A stretch of DNA of 64,000 bases from Brevundimonas sp. (GTDB lineage Bacteria > Pseudomonadota > Alphaproteobacteria > Caulobacterales > Caulobacteraceae), in assembly GCF_030682035.1 (NCBI RefSeq), contig NZ_JAUXQZ010000031.1, forward strand, positions 124,318 through 188,317. The letters are read 5' to 3'. The position numbers and the translations under genes are program-made. The notes below the pieces were generated by a model. The model saw nothing but the letters and a program-made list of their open reading frames with translations, did no database searches and was not told the origin of the DNA. Shown piece after piece: positions 20,903 to 29,217 of this stretch. Positions within the stretch are counted from its first letter, which is position 1; every line of letters starts with the position of its first letter.

Positions 20903-20947
20903 CGGTGCAAGTGTAAGGTCGAATTGGTCACCAACAAGGACACACCC

Positions 20948-21256
20948 ATGCCGGACGGCCCGATTGCGACGATTATCCGGGAAAAACTGACAACGGGCCT
21001 GTTGCCGGACCGGTTGGAGATCGAGGACGACAGTGGGCGACACGCCGGTCACCACCACGAAGGCGGCATGGACGGGCGCCCCGGCGGCGAGAGCCATTTC
21101 AACGTCACTGTGGTCTCGGCGGCTTTCGAGGGGCAGGGCAGGGTGCAGCGTCAGCGGGCGGTCAACGCCCTTTTGCGGGACGAACTGGCCGGTCCGGTCC
21201 ATGCCCTTTCGATCCGGGCCTTGACCCCGGCGGAGGCTGAAACACTGGTCGTCTGA
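20948..21256 (+). CDS. bolA: BolA family protein
   Basis: 102 residues; the ATG at 20948 has AAGGAC upstream. It shows the BolA class-II KH-like fold: an N-terminal helix (IATIIREKLTTGLLPDRLEI), a His-rich loop GRHAGHHHEGGMDG, then GGESHFNVTVVSAAFEGQGRV and RQRAVNALLRDELAG. BolA proteins partner with monothiol glutaredoxins in Fe-S handling and affect cell-shape genes. It is divergent from the J-domain gene. Confidence 0.93.
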   Translation: MPDGPIATIIREKLTTGLLPDRLEIEDDSGRHAGHHHEGGMDGRPGGESHFNVTVVSAAFEGQGRVQRQRAVNALLRDELAGPVHALSIRALTPAEAETLVV

Positions 21257-21356
21257 GGTTCGCCGAACGCGGTTCATGACAGGACCGTCACGTTCATCTC
21301 GTCTTAGAAGGTTCGCCCTAGCGTCTCGGTTGGGCTTTTTTGAGGGGCTGGGCGCA

Positions 21357-23174
21357 ATGGTTGAATCTGACGGCATCGGCAAGTCGATCCACGGCGAACC
21401 CGGCGCCGGCGAGGCCGCGCAGGCTCTGCGCGCGATTCTCCAGACCCAATATCTTCGCTACCTGATCATCGGCACCTGGGCCCTGGGCCTGCTGGCGACG
21501 GTCGGATTCACCCCCGCGGCCCTGTGGTTCGTCGGCACCGTCGCCGCCGGCGCCATCCGGGGCGCGGTCGAGAAGCGGATCAGCAACCGGGTCGGCACGG
21601 GCTGGGGTCTCATATTCCCCGCCGTCGCCACCGCGACCACCGCCGCCTGGGCCACGGCCCCCCTGATCGCCTGGTATTCCGGTCACCTCTTCGGCCCCGC
21701 CCTCGCCGCGACCCTGCTCGTCTGCGGCTATGTGCTGGTGTTCTCGCAGCTGCGCAGTTCGTGGCGGCAGGCCCTGGTCATCTCATCGCCCTATGGGGTG
21801 GCGGCTTCGGTCATCCTGATCGGCATGTGGGGCGGACCGTTGTTCTGGCCCTTCCTCGCCGTCTTCCCCCTGGCCGCCTCGGGCCTGGTGGTGCTGGTCA
21901 TGATGACCATGCTGCGCGAGGAGCGGATCCGGGCCTTCCAGGAGCATCAGGCCCATCTGATTGGGGAGCTTGAGGCCGCGCGCGACAAGGCCAACGCCGC
22001 CAGCGACGCCAAGTCCAACTTCCTCGGCGTCATTTCGCACGAGCTGCGCACGCCGATGAACGGCGTCCTCGGCGCCGCCCAACTGCTTGGGGCGACCCGA
22101 CTGGAGCCGACCCAGCGCGAGTATCTGTCGATTATTCGCAACTCGGGCGACAATCTGCTGAGCCTGCTCAACGACATCCTCGACATGACCAAGATCGAGG
22201 CCGGCAAGATGACCTTCGAGACGGTCGATGTGTCGATCGAGGACCTGCACAAGCGGGTGACCGGCCCGTTCCAGGCCCAGGCCGAGGCCAAGGGCCTGAC
22301 CTTCACCGCCCGCTTCGAGGGTGACATTCCGGCCGTGGTGCGCGCCGACCCGCTGCGCGTCTGCCAGGTCATTCACAACCTGCTCTCCAACGCGGTGAAA
22401 TTCACCGACCAGGGCGAGGTTTCCTATCTGGTCCGCGGCGAGCGGCAGGAAAACGGCCGCGTGCGCTTCGACTTTGCGGTCACCGATTCCGGGGCCGGCA
22501 TCTCGCCGGACGATCTGGAACGGCTGTTCCAGCCCTTCACCCAGGTCGACGCCTCCTCGACGCGCCGCTTCGGCGGCACGGGCCTGGGTCTGACGATCTC
22601 GCGGCGCATGGCCAATATCATGGAGGGCGACATCAGCGTGGTGTCGACCCTGGGCGAGGGCTCAACCTTCACCTTCTCGGTCGAGACAGACGTGGTCGAA
22701 TGGACCCGCCAGGCCGCCGCCGAGCCGATCCACGCCCAGATCGAGGACGGCCGGGCGCTGAGCGTCCTCGTGGTCGAGGACCATCCGGTCAACCGGATGA
22801 TCCTGGAGGCCTGGATGGGCTCCGCCGGCCATGCCTCGGCCACGGCCGAGAACGGTCAGATCGCCATCGAGGCAGCCGGCGAGCAGCAATTCGACCTGAT
22901 CATCATGGACGTGAACATGCCGGTGATGGACGGCCTGACCGCCACGCGGGCGATTCGAGCCGGTTCGGGGCCGAATCAGGACACGCCGATCGTCGTCCTG
23001 TCGGCTTCGGCTCGCCGTGAGGACCATGCAGCGGGGCTGGACGCCGGGGCTGACGCCTATCTGAACAAGCCCATCGATTTCGCCGCCTTGGCCAAGGTCA
23101 TGAACCGCGTCGGCGGCGGGCGAACGGCCATCCGGGCGCTGGTCGACAGCGGCGAGACAGCCGCGGCCGCTTGA
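21357..23174 (+). CDS. Hybrid sensor histidine kinase / response regulator
   Basis: 605 residues from the ATG at 21357 (GAGGGG upstream). Six hydrophobic segments at ~34-185 form a membrane sensor without a sizeable periplasmic domain. HisKA follows, with H228 in ISHELRTPMNG, then an HATPase (NLLSNAVKFTDQG, DSGAGI, GTGLGLTISRRM). A receiver domain at ~472-590 has the acidic pair ED and phospho-acceptor D518 in MDVNMPVMDG. There is no Hpt domain, so a separate phosphotransferase is expected. No output regulator is adjacent. Confidence 0.93.
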   Translation: MVESDGIGKSIHGEPGAGEAAQALRAILQTQYLRYLIIGTWALGLLATVGFTPAALWFVGTVAAGAIRGAVEKRISNRVGTGWGLIFPAVATATTAAWATAPLIAWYSGHLFGPALAATLLVCGYVLVFSQLRSSWRQALVISSPYGVAASVILIGMWGGPLFWPFLAVFPLAASGLVVLVMMTMLREERIRAFQEHQAHLIGELEAARDKANAASDAKSNFLGVISHELRTPMNGVLGAAQLLGATRLEPTQREYLSIIRNSGDNLLSLLNDILDMTKIEAGKMTFETVDVSIEDLHKRVTGPFQAQAEAKGLTFTARFEGDIPAVVRADPLRVCQVIHNLLSNAVKFTDQGEVSYLVRGERQENGRVRFDFAVTDSGAGISPDDLERLFQPFTQVDASSTRRFGGTGLGLTISRRMANIMEGDISVVSTLGEGSTFTFSVETDVVEWTRQAAAEPIHAQIEDGRALSVLVVEDHPVNRMILEAWMGSAGHASATAENGQIAIEAAGEQQFDLIIMDVNMPVMDGLTATRAIRAGSGPNQDTPIVVLSASARREDHAAGLDAGADAYLNKPIDFAALAKVMNRVGGGRTAIRALVDSGETAAAA

Positions 23175-23247
23175 TCCGGGCCGTACGTCGGCAGCGGAAG
23201 CGACGTGGCCCTCGCCACCATCGCCGGCCTTTTCAACCGAGGCCCCG

Positions 23248-23853
23248 TCAGCGGCTCGCCTGTCGCCATCCCGGGTCACGTTCACCGGTCAGTCCGCACA
23301 GTTGCAGAAAGCCGATCACCGCCGCCGTCCGGGCCGGCGTGGGCCGGGCCAGGAACAGCTGTGCAGCCGCCTCGGCGCGGGCCACCAGCGGCAGGACGAC
23401 CCAGCGGTCGGGGAAGCGCCGGACGTCGATGTGCGGATCGGCCTTGAGATGCGGGCAATAGCGCAGCGACCGGTCGACACAGGCGCGGTGCAGGGGGGCG
23501 ATGGCGCCGGCATCGACCAATATGCTGTCGTCGGTCAGGTCTGTCGGCAGCCTGTGGCCTCGCCCGTCCGCCCGCAGGCGGCCGGCGGTCACTGGATGCG
23601 CCACCTGGGTCCAGCGGTCCTCCGCCCCGGTCGGCTGGCCGCACATCGGACACAGCATGTCCCTGACCGACAGCCGCTGCCGCACGGCATGGTTCTGGGA
23701 ATACAGCGGCTTGCCTTGACCGGGATTGTCCGCCTGAAGGATAGCCAGCGCGCCGCCGACGGAAGGGCAGGGGCCTACCCCGAGGGGCGGCTCGCCGGTC
23801 CAACTGGTGACCCAGGGCACGTCGACGCCGGCCTTTAGTGACGATGCCTTCAT
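23248..23853 (-). CDS. Protein of unknown function with CPMC motif
   Basis: About 201 residues from the ATG at 23853, preceded by GGGGGG. The centre has DMLCPMCGQPTGAEDRWTQV and further conserved-looking cysteines/histidines (LHRACVD, LRYCPHLKAD, QLCGLTG), suggesting a zinc-binding or treble-clef-like fold. There is no signal peptide or membrane segment. I do not recognise the family. It converges on the hybrid kinase gene. The frame stays open much further upstream, opposite the mscS gene, but that part is a GC shadow. Confidence 0.6.
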   Translation of the reverse strand: MKASSLKAGVDVPWVTSWTGEPPLGVGPCPSVGGALAILQADNPGQGKPLYSQNHAVRQRLSVRDMLCPMCGQPTGAEDRWTQVAHPVTAGRLRADGRGHRLPTDLTDDSILVDAGAIAPLHRACVDRSLRYCPHLKADPHIDVRRFPDRWVVLPLVARAEAAAQLFLARPTPARTAAVIGFLQLCGLTGERDPGWRQASR

Positions 23854-23964
23854 CGGAACCCCCCGGATCAATCCTGCGCGCCCGCGCGCCCGCGCTGCCG
23901 CAGTCGAGCAGCGTTTGCGGACCGCCGGGGTTCCAAATCGGAGCAGAGGCGTTAGACCCGGCGC

Positions 23965-24942
23965 ATGGCGTCCCGCATTCCTACCCTGAACGAAGCCGTC
24001 TCCGCGGGTGAAAAAGCCGCCGCCGTCGATACGGCCATGATCGCCAAGTTGACGGATATGGCCGGCGACTTCGCCGTCAATCTGTCGATCGCCCTGATCA
24101 TCATGGTCGCCACCGTGCTGGCGTCGCGGTGGCTCTCGGGGATCACGCGACGGATGCTGTCGCGGGTCCGGGGCTTCCAACATGACCGGACGGTGGTCAG
24201 CTTCGTCGTTCAGGTGGTTCGGGTCGTTGTCTATATCGTCGGCTTCATCGCCGTGCTCCAGCGGCTGGGCGTCCAGACCACCTCGATCATTGCGGTCCTG
24301 GGGGCCGCCTCGCTGGCGGTCGGTCTGGCCTTGCAGGGCACGCTGTCTAACGTCGCGGCGGGTGTGCTGTTGCTGGTGTTGCGCCCCTACAAGGTCGGCG
24401 ACATCATCGAGGTCGGCGGGGCCCAAGGCACGGTGCAGCGCCTTGACCTGTTCGTGACCCAGATGTCGAACGCCAACAATCACAAGATCGTCGTGCCTAA
24501 CTCCAAGGTGCTGGGCGACGTCATCGTCAACCTCACGGGCCAGAAGACGCGGCGCATCGAGATCCTGTTCAACGTCGGCTACAGCGCCAACCTGAAACAG
24601 GCGACGGCGGTGATCGCGGGCGTGGCGGAGGCGCATGAAGGGGTGCTGCCGGATCCGGAACCCTGGGCCGGGGTCACCAACCTGCTGGACAGCGCCGTCG
24701 AGGTGACGCTGCAGGCCTGGGTCGAGGTCGACGATTGGTGGCAGGTCAAGGCCGATCTGACCCAAGGGGTGAAGGAAGCGCTGGACGCTGCCGGCGTTGA
24801 AATCCCCTTCCCGCATCAGGTCGCGGTGGCCTATGAACCGCCCGCGCCGGGGCTTTATCCGGCTGCAATGTCAAAACCCGAACCTGAGCCCCAGACTCCC
24901 GCGCCGGCCCCGCGCCGCCGCCGGCTGGGCCCAAAGGCCTGA
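23965..24942 (+). CDS. Small-conductance mechanosensitive channel (MscS family)
   Basis: 325 residues. It has N-terminal membrane helices at ~35-60 and ~72-95, then the pore-lining TM3 with the Ala/Gly pattern VLGAASLAVGLALQGTLSNV, followed by the beta domain (LRPYKVGDIIEV, GTVQRLDLFVTQMS, IVVPNSKVLGDVIVN). It releases osmolytes under hypo-osmotic shock. A Pro/Glu-rich C-terminal tail (PEPEPQTPAPAPRRRR) is an addition. Its stop lies 4 bases before the aldolase start, so the two are co-transcribed. Confidence 0.94.
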   Translation: MASRIPTLNEAVSAGEKAAAVDTAMIAKLTDMAGDFAVNLSIALIIMVATVLASRWLSGITRRMLSRVRGFQHDRTVVSFVVQVVRVVVYIVGFIAVLQRLGVQTTSIIAVLGAASLAVGLALQGTLSNVAAGVLLLVLRPYKVGDIIEVGGAQGTVQRLDLFVTQMSNANNHKIVVPNSKVLGDVIVNLTGQKTRRIEILFNVGYSANLKQATAVIAGVAEAHEGVLPDPEPWAGVTNLLDSAVEVTLQAWVEVDDWWQVKADLTQGVKEALDAAGVEIPFPHQVAVAYEPPAPGLYPAAMSKPEPEPQTPAPAPRRRRLGPKA

Positions 24943-24946
24943 TTCC

Positions 24947-25960
24947 ATGCGTTACGACTTCGGCTCCGACAACACCGCCGGCATGGCTCCCGCCGCGCTG
25001 GAGGCCCTGATCGCGGCCAATGACGGCTATGCCCGGGCCTATGGCGCGGACGACGTCACCGCCCGCGCCGCCGACCTGATCCGCGCCCGGCTGGACGCCG
25101 ATGCCGAGATACGGTTCGTCTTTTCCGGCACCGCCGCCAACGCCATCGCCCTGTCGATGCTGGCCTGGCCGCATGAGGCCGTGCTGGCGCATCACGCCGC
25201 CCATGTCTGCACCGACGAGACCGGCGCGCCGGGGTTCTTCGGCTCGGGCGTCGGCCTGATCGGCCTGCCGGGCCTCTCGGGCAAGATCGAGCCGAAGGCG
25301 CTACAGGCCGTTGTGGACGAGCCGGAGGTCGGCCACCGCCAGCCGCCCGCGGCCCTCAGCCTGACCCAGTCCACCGAGTACGGCACGGTCTATACCGAGG
25401 AGGAACTGCGCCATCTGATCGAGCCGGCGAAGCTCAAGGGCCATGGCGTGCACATGGACGGCGCGCGGCTGGCCAATGCGGCGGCGGCCGGTTTCGACCT
25501 GACGCAGATCGCCCGGCTGGGAGTCGATGTGCTGGTTTTCGGCGGGGCCAAGGCCGGGGCCAACTGCGCCGAGGCCATCGTCATGTTCGACAAGTCGCTG
25601 GCCCGCCGGATCGACAACCGGCTGAAGCAGGCCGGGCAGACTGCGTCCAAGACCCGCTTCCTGGCCGCCCCCATCCTGGGCCTGCTGGAGAGCGGCGACT
25701 GGGAGGCCGGCGCCGCCCACGCCAATCTGATGGCCGAACGGCTGGCGGCGGGAATCGCCACCCGTTCGGCCTTCGTCCTGGCCCATCCGGTCGAGGCCAA
25801 TGCGGTGTTCGTGCGCATGCCGCCCGAGGCGCACCAGCGGCTGAACGACGCCGGCTGGGCCTGCTATCGCTTCGACGACGGTTCAGTGCGGTTCGTCTGT
25901 TCGTGGGCGACCCGCGAAGAGGCCGTGGATGAAGTTTTGCAGGCCATCGCAACGCTTTGA
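24947..25960 (+). CDS. ltaE: Low-specificity L-threonine aldolase (PLP enzyme)
   Basis: 337 residues from the ATG at 24947. It is a fold-type I PLP enzyme that cleaves threonine/allo-threonine to glycine and acetaldehyde. It starts YDFGSDNTAGMAPAALEAL; it has HVCTDETGAPGFF, HMDGARLANAAAA, and the Schiff-base lysine in VLVFGGAKAGANCAEA. The lysine context GAKAG differs a little from the usual SLSKG-type box, as in the alphaproteobacterial beta-eliminating-lyase branch, so substrate preference is not certain. It follows mscS directly. Confidence 0.88.
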   Translation: MRYDFGSDNTAGMAPAALEALIAANDGYARAYGADDVTARAADLIRARLDADAEIRFVFSGTAANAIALSMLAWPHEAVLAHHAAHVCTDETGAPGFFGSGVGLIGLPGLSGKIEPKALQAVVDEPEVGHRQPPAALSLTQSTEYGTVYTEEELRHLIEPAKLKGHGVHMDGARLANAAAAGFDLTQIARLGVDVLVFGGAKAGANCAEAIVMFDKSLARRIDNRLKQAGQTASKTRFLAAPILGLLESGDWEAGAAHANLMAERLAAGIATRSAFVLAHPVEANAVFVRMPPEAHQRLNDAGWACYRFDDGSVRFVCSWATREEAVDEVLQAIATL

Positions 25961-26061
25961 GCGCGTCGTTCATTGAACGGTCGCCATGCCCCACCTAGAT
26001 AGAACAAATCGTGACCATTCCCGCTTTGCGGCGATCGGTCAGGGGACCGGAGGGGACTGAC

Positions 26062-28221
26062 ATGAACGCACCATCGCGTATCGCCAATCGCACGGCCGAC
26101 GACCTCATGGCCTTCCGGATCGTCCGCGCCGCCCTGCCGATTCTGGCGGAAGGGCTGAGCCCGGAGGATCTCGCGGCGCAGTCCATGCCCGATTGCAGCC
26201 CGGGTAAATGGCACCTGGCCCACTCCAGCTGGTTTTTCGAGGCCATGATTCTGGCGGAGGAGCCCGGTTACCAGCCGGTCGACCCGCGCTTCCAGACCCT
26301 GTTCAACAGCTATTACGAGGCGCTGGGACCACGGGTGGACCGCCCTGTGCGGGGCCTGATGACCCGGCCGTCGCTGGACGAGGTGCTGGCCTATCGCCGC
26401 GAGATCGACCGGCGCATGACCGTCTGGCTGGGCGAGGGACCGACCGATCCCCGGCTGCAATATCTGTTCACCCTCGGTCTGAATCACGACCAGCAGCATC
26501 AGGAGTTGTTCCTGATGGACCTGCTGAATCTGATGGCCTGCTCGCCGCTGGATCCCGCGGCCTATCAAGCCGAACCGCGCGCGCGTCCGGCGCAGCGTGG
26601 GCTGGGCGGGACCAGCCGGTTCGACGGCGGTCTGGTTGAGATCGGCCACGACGGCGCGGGCTTCGCCTTCGACAACGAAGGGCCGGTGCTTCGCGTCTGG
26701 CTGGAGCCCTACGCTCTCGCCAACGATCTGGTGTCCAACGCCGACTGGATCGCCTTCATCGCGGACGACGGCTACGCCCGGCCCGAGCTTTGGCTCTCCG
26801 ATGGCTGGTCGACGGTTCAGGCCGAGGGCTGGGACGCCCCCCTCTACTGGCGCCGTGACGGCGACGCATGGACGACCATGGGTCTGACGGGCCGCATTCC
26901 GGTTGAGCCGACGTCGCCGGTCCGCCACCTCAGCTTCTACGAAGCTGACGCCTATGCCCGCTGGGCTGGCAAGCGGTTGCCGACCGAGGCGGAGTGGGAG
27001 CATGGCGTCCGCTGCCGTCCCGAGGCCTTCTCCAATGCGTTTGGCGAGCTCTGGCAATGGACCGCCAGCGCCTACGCTCCCTATCCGGGCTTCCGGCCGA
27101 CCGAGGGTACGGCGTCGGAGTACAACGGGAAATTCATGGCCAACCAGATGGTGCTGCGGGGCTCCAGCTTCGCCACGCCCGAGGGACATGCGCGAGTCAG
27201 CTACCGCAACTTCTTCTATCCGCATCAGCGGTGGGCCTTCACGGGATTGCGGCTGGCCGAGGCCGCCCCTGCGCCGCTGGTCCGCGCGACGGATCACGGC
27301 GAGACGGCCCGTTTCCGCCGCGATCTGATCGCCGGCCTGTCGCGCTTTCCCAAGGTCGCCTCGCCCAAATGGTTCTATGACGCCGAGGGCTCGCGGCTGT
27401 TTGAAGCCATCACCCGCCTGACGGAATACTATCCGACGCGGCAGGAGGCGGCCCTTCTGCGGCGCGTGGCCCCGGAATGGGCGGCGTGCTTCGGGCCCGA
27501 CGCCGCCCTGGTCGAGTTCGGATCGGGGGCCAGCGAAAAGACCCGGATCGTCCTGGACGCCGCCTCCGACCTCGGCGCCTATGTTCCGATCGACATCAGC
27601 GCTGACGCCTTGAATGCCGCCGCCCGCCGGATCGCAGAAGCCTATCCAGCGCTGACGGTCGCCCCCCTCGTCGGCGACTTCCTGCATCTGGGGGCGCTGC
27701 CGGCCGGGATCGGGCAGGGGCGGCGGGTCGGCTTTTTCCCAGGCTCGACCATAGGCAATCTGGAGCGGGACGAGGCGATCGCCTTCCTGACGGCGGCGCG
27801 TGGCCTGCTGGGTTCCGACGCCCTGTTCATCCTGGGGGTCGATCTGGTCAAGGCGCCGGAGACGATGATCGCCGCCTATGCCGATTCCGCGGGCGTCACC
27901 GCCGCCTTCAACCGCAATCTGCTGGTTCGCGCCAATCGCGAACTGGAAGCGGGGTTCGACGTGGATTCCTTCGCCCATCGCGCCGCCTGGAACGCCACGG
28001 GGTCGCGGATGGAAATGCATCTCGAGGCGACCCGCGACATGACTGTCCTGCTGGACGGCCGCCGCATCGCCTTCAGGCGCGGCGAGACCATCCATACGGA
28101 GAGTTCGCGGAAATACACCAAAGACTCGGTGCGCGAACTGGCCGAGGCGGCCGGATGGACCGTGGCCGGGTTCGAAACCAGTTCGGACCCCAAGGTGGCC
28201 TTGGCGCTGCTGGAAGATTGA
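26062..28221 (+). CDS. egtB/egtD: EgtB-EgtD fusion: ergothioneine sulfoxide synthase plus histidine N-alpha-trimethyltransferase
   Basis: 719 residues in one uninterrupted frame; the ATG at 26062 follows GGAGGGG. Residues ~1-400 are EgtB: a DinB-like domain with the iron ligands H51 (KWHLAHSSW), H142 and H146 (NHDQQHQELF), then a formylglycine-type domain (RLPTEAEWEHGVR, MVLRGSSFATP, RNFFYP). Residues ~408-719 are EgtD: FDAEGSRLFEAITRLTEYYPTR-type start, SAM site EFGSGASEKT (~485), GFFPGSTIGNL and the C-terminal RMEMHLEA. EgtD makes hercynine and EgtB installs the sulfur; joining them would pass hercynine on directly. The order is EgtB then EgtD, the reverse of fungal Egt1. No egtA, egtC or egtE is nearby. 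Confidence 0.93.
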   Translation: MNAPSRIANRTADDLMAFRIVRAALPILAEGLSPEDLAAQSMPDCSPGKWHLAHSSWFFEAMILAEEPGYQPVDPRFQTLFNSYYEALGPRVDRPVRGLMTRPSLDEVLAYRREIDRRMTVWLGEGPTDPRLQYLFTLGLNHDQQHQELFLMDLLNLMACSPLDPAAYQAEPRARPAQRGLGGTSRFDGGLVEIGHDGAGFAFDNEGPVLRVWLEPYALANDLVSNADWIAFIADDGYARPELWLSDGWSTVQAEGWDAPLYWRRDGDAWTTMGLTGRIPVEPTSPVRHLSFYEADAYARWAGKRLPTEAEWEHGVRCRPEAFSNAFGELWQWTASAYAPYPGFRPTEGTASEYNGKFMANQMVLRGSSFATPEGHARVSYRNFFYPHQRWAFTGLRLAEAAPAPLVRATDHGETARFRRDLIAGLSRFPKVASPKWFYDAEGSRLFEAITRLTEYYPTRQEAALLRRVAPEWAACFGPDAALVEFGSGASEKTRIVLDAASDLGAYVPIDISADALNAAARRIAEAYPALTVAPLVGDFLHLGALPAGIGQGRRVGFFPGSTIGNLERDEAIAFLTAARGLLGSDALFILGVDLVKAPETMIAAYADSAGVTAAFNRNLLVRANRELEAGFDVDSFAHRAAWNATGSRMEMHLEATRDMTVLLDGRRIAFRRGETIHTESSRKYTKDSVRELAEAAGWTVAGFETSSDPKVALALLED

Positions 28222-28225
28222 ACGA

Positions 28226-28260
28226 AAAAAGGCGGCGACCAGAGTGGTCGCCGCCTTCTT
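28226..28260. terminator. Bidirectional terminator between egtB-egtD and the KGG gene
   Basis: GGCGGCGACCA (28231-28241) pairs with TGGTCGCCGCC (28245-28255) with a 3-base loop; AAAAAA on the left and TTCTT on the right give U-tracts in both directions. Confidence 0.88.
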
Positions 28261-28280
28261 CGGATGGGTGGGCCTCGCGC

Positions 28281-28505
28281 CTAGTCGGCGACGGGCGGCG
28301 TCGTGCGGGGGCGGGCGCCGTGCGAGGCCTCGCCGCCCTTGCGGCCGGCTTGAGCGGCCAGGCTACGATCCTGGGAGAAGCTGCGCTTTTCGCTGGGGAC
28401 GCTGGCGCCGCCCTTGCGGGCGATCTCGCGCTGACGTTCGGGATCCATCGAGGCGAAGCCCCGCTTGGAGACACCGGAGGCTCGGGTGGGCTGACCTTGA
28501 GCCAT
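28281..28505 (-). CDS. KGG-motif stress-type small protein (con-10/GsiB-like)
   Basis: 74 residues from the ATG at 28505 (AAAGGAAC upstream). It is hydrophilic and Gly/Arg/Lys-rich with two KGG modules: RGFASMDPERQREIARKGGA and SLAAQAGRKGGEASHG, as in general-stress hydrophilins. Such proteins are typically induced by stress sigma factors, and a matching EcfG-like site lies just upstream (28547-28571). Biochemical role unknown. Confidence 0.85.
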   Translation of the reverse strand: MAQGQPTRASGVSKRGFASMDPERQREIARKGGASVPSEKRSFSQDRSLAAQAGRKGGEASHGARPRTTPPVAD

Positions 28506-28546
28506 TGGAGGTTCCTTTCGTGACGTCGATGGCGGTTCGGGGAATG

Positions 28547-28571
28547 AACCCTCTGCACCGCTTCCGGTTCC
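28547..28571 (-). promoter_or_regulatory. EcfG-type general-stress promoter candidate
   Basis: On the minus strand GGAAC (28571-28567), 16 bases, GGTT (28550-28547). This fits the GGAAC-N16/17-(C/G)GTT pattern known for EcfG/SigT in alphaproteobacteria. It is ~42 bases upstream of the KGG gene. Confidence 0.55.
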
Positions 28572-28624
28572 GGATGGGCGGTCACGGAATTGCGAGCGAA
28601 TCACAGGGTTTGGACGATCGGCGC

Positions 28625-28786
28625 TCACTTGCCGCCATAGGGCCGGGCGTCGTTATCACCCCCGCCGCCCGGGTCCTGTTGCGGAACTTCATCGGGCGCG
28701 CCGGACGGATCGATGTCCGGGCCCGGCGTCTCAGGCGGCATGATCTCGGGCTGACCGCCGGGGCTGTCGGGTTCGATAAAGGTCAT
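28625..28786 (-). CDS. Small acidic Pro/Gly-rich protein, unknown
   Basis: 53 residues; the ATG at 28786 has an excellent AAGGAG ~8 bases upstream, which is the main evidence for the gene. The composition is Pro, Gly, Asp-rich (EPDSPGGQPEIMPPETPGPD) and ends RPYGGK; it is intrinsically disordered in appearance, with no signal or membrane segment. It sits in a run of small stress-type genes. Function unknown. Confidence 0.6.
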   Translation of the reverse strand: MTFIEPDSPGGQPEIMPPETPGPDIDPSGAPDEVPQQDPGGGGDNDARPYGGK

Positions 28787-28866
28787 GGTCTTGCTCCTTC
28801 TTGAAAGGAGAACGCGGCGGTGACCGGCGCCGTTCAATCACGATTGGACGCCATCCCGTGTTTGGC

Positions 28867-28891
28867 GGAACCGGGCTGATCAGAGCGGATT
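28867..28891 (+). promoter_or_regulatory. Weak EcfG-like site before the 93-residue protein gene
   Basis: GGAAC at 28867-28871, 16 bases, then GATT at 28888-28891 (one mismatch to the CGTT/GGTT element). It ends ~36 bases before the ATG. Confidence 0.3.
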
Positions 28892-28927
28892 GAAGCAGGC
28901 GAAATCTCCCAGCGGAAAGACAACGAA

Positions 28928-29209
28928 ATGACCGGGCCCTACACAGGACAAACCTTCGCCTACGACATCGAGGAGGATGTAGACTCGACCTCGGCCCGCC
29001 TGGATCGAGAGGCTGACGCCCTCCTGCTGGAAGGCGAAGGTCGCGCCCGTCCGCTGCGGCGCGCGGTGCGGGAAGACGCGGGCCTCGTTCGCGACTGGGG
29101 GCAGGATCGGGTCAGCCGGCTTCGGGGGTCAGTCGAGGCCGAACCGGTCAAGGCGACGCTCTATGCCCTCGCCCTCGGGGTGGTGATCGGCATGCTGGCT
29201 GCGCGCTAG
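28928..29209 (+). CDS. Small protein with C-terminal membrane anchor (ElaB/DUF883-like)
   Basis: 93 residues. Residues 1-70 are charged and helical (SARLDREADALLLEGEGRAR, VREDAGLVRDWGQDRVSRLR); the end is a single hydrophobic helix (LYALALGVVIGMLAAR). This layout resembles DUF883/ElaB proteins that tether to the inner membrane in stationary phase, but the similarity is by architecture only. It converges on the MBL hydrolase gene with 8 bases between stops. Confidence 0.65.
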   Translation: MTGPYTGQTFAYDIEEDVDSTSARLDREADALLLEGEGRARPLRRAVREDAGLVRDWGQDRVSRLRGSVEAEPVKATLYALALGVVIGMLAAR

Positions 29210-29217
29210 GTTGAGGC

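Noticed and set aside
25864..28095. Long minus-strand frame opposite the EgtB-EgtD gene
   Set aside because: Shadow of a GC-rich gene; no motifs.
28535..28549. LexA box GTTC-N7-GAAC upstream of the KGG gene
   Set aside because: The alphaproteobacterial LexA box is a direct repeat GTTC-N7-GTTC; this one is inverted and overlaps the EcfG-like element.
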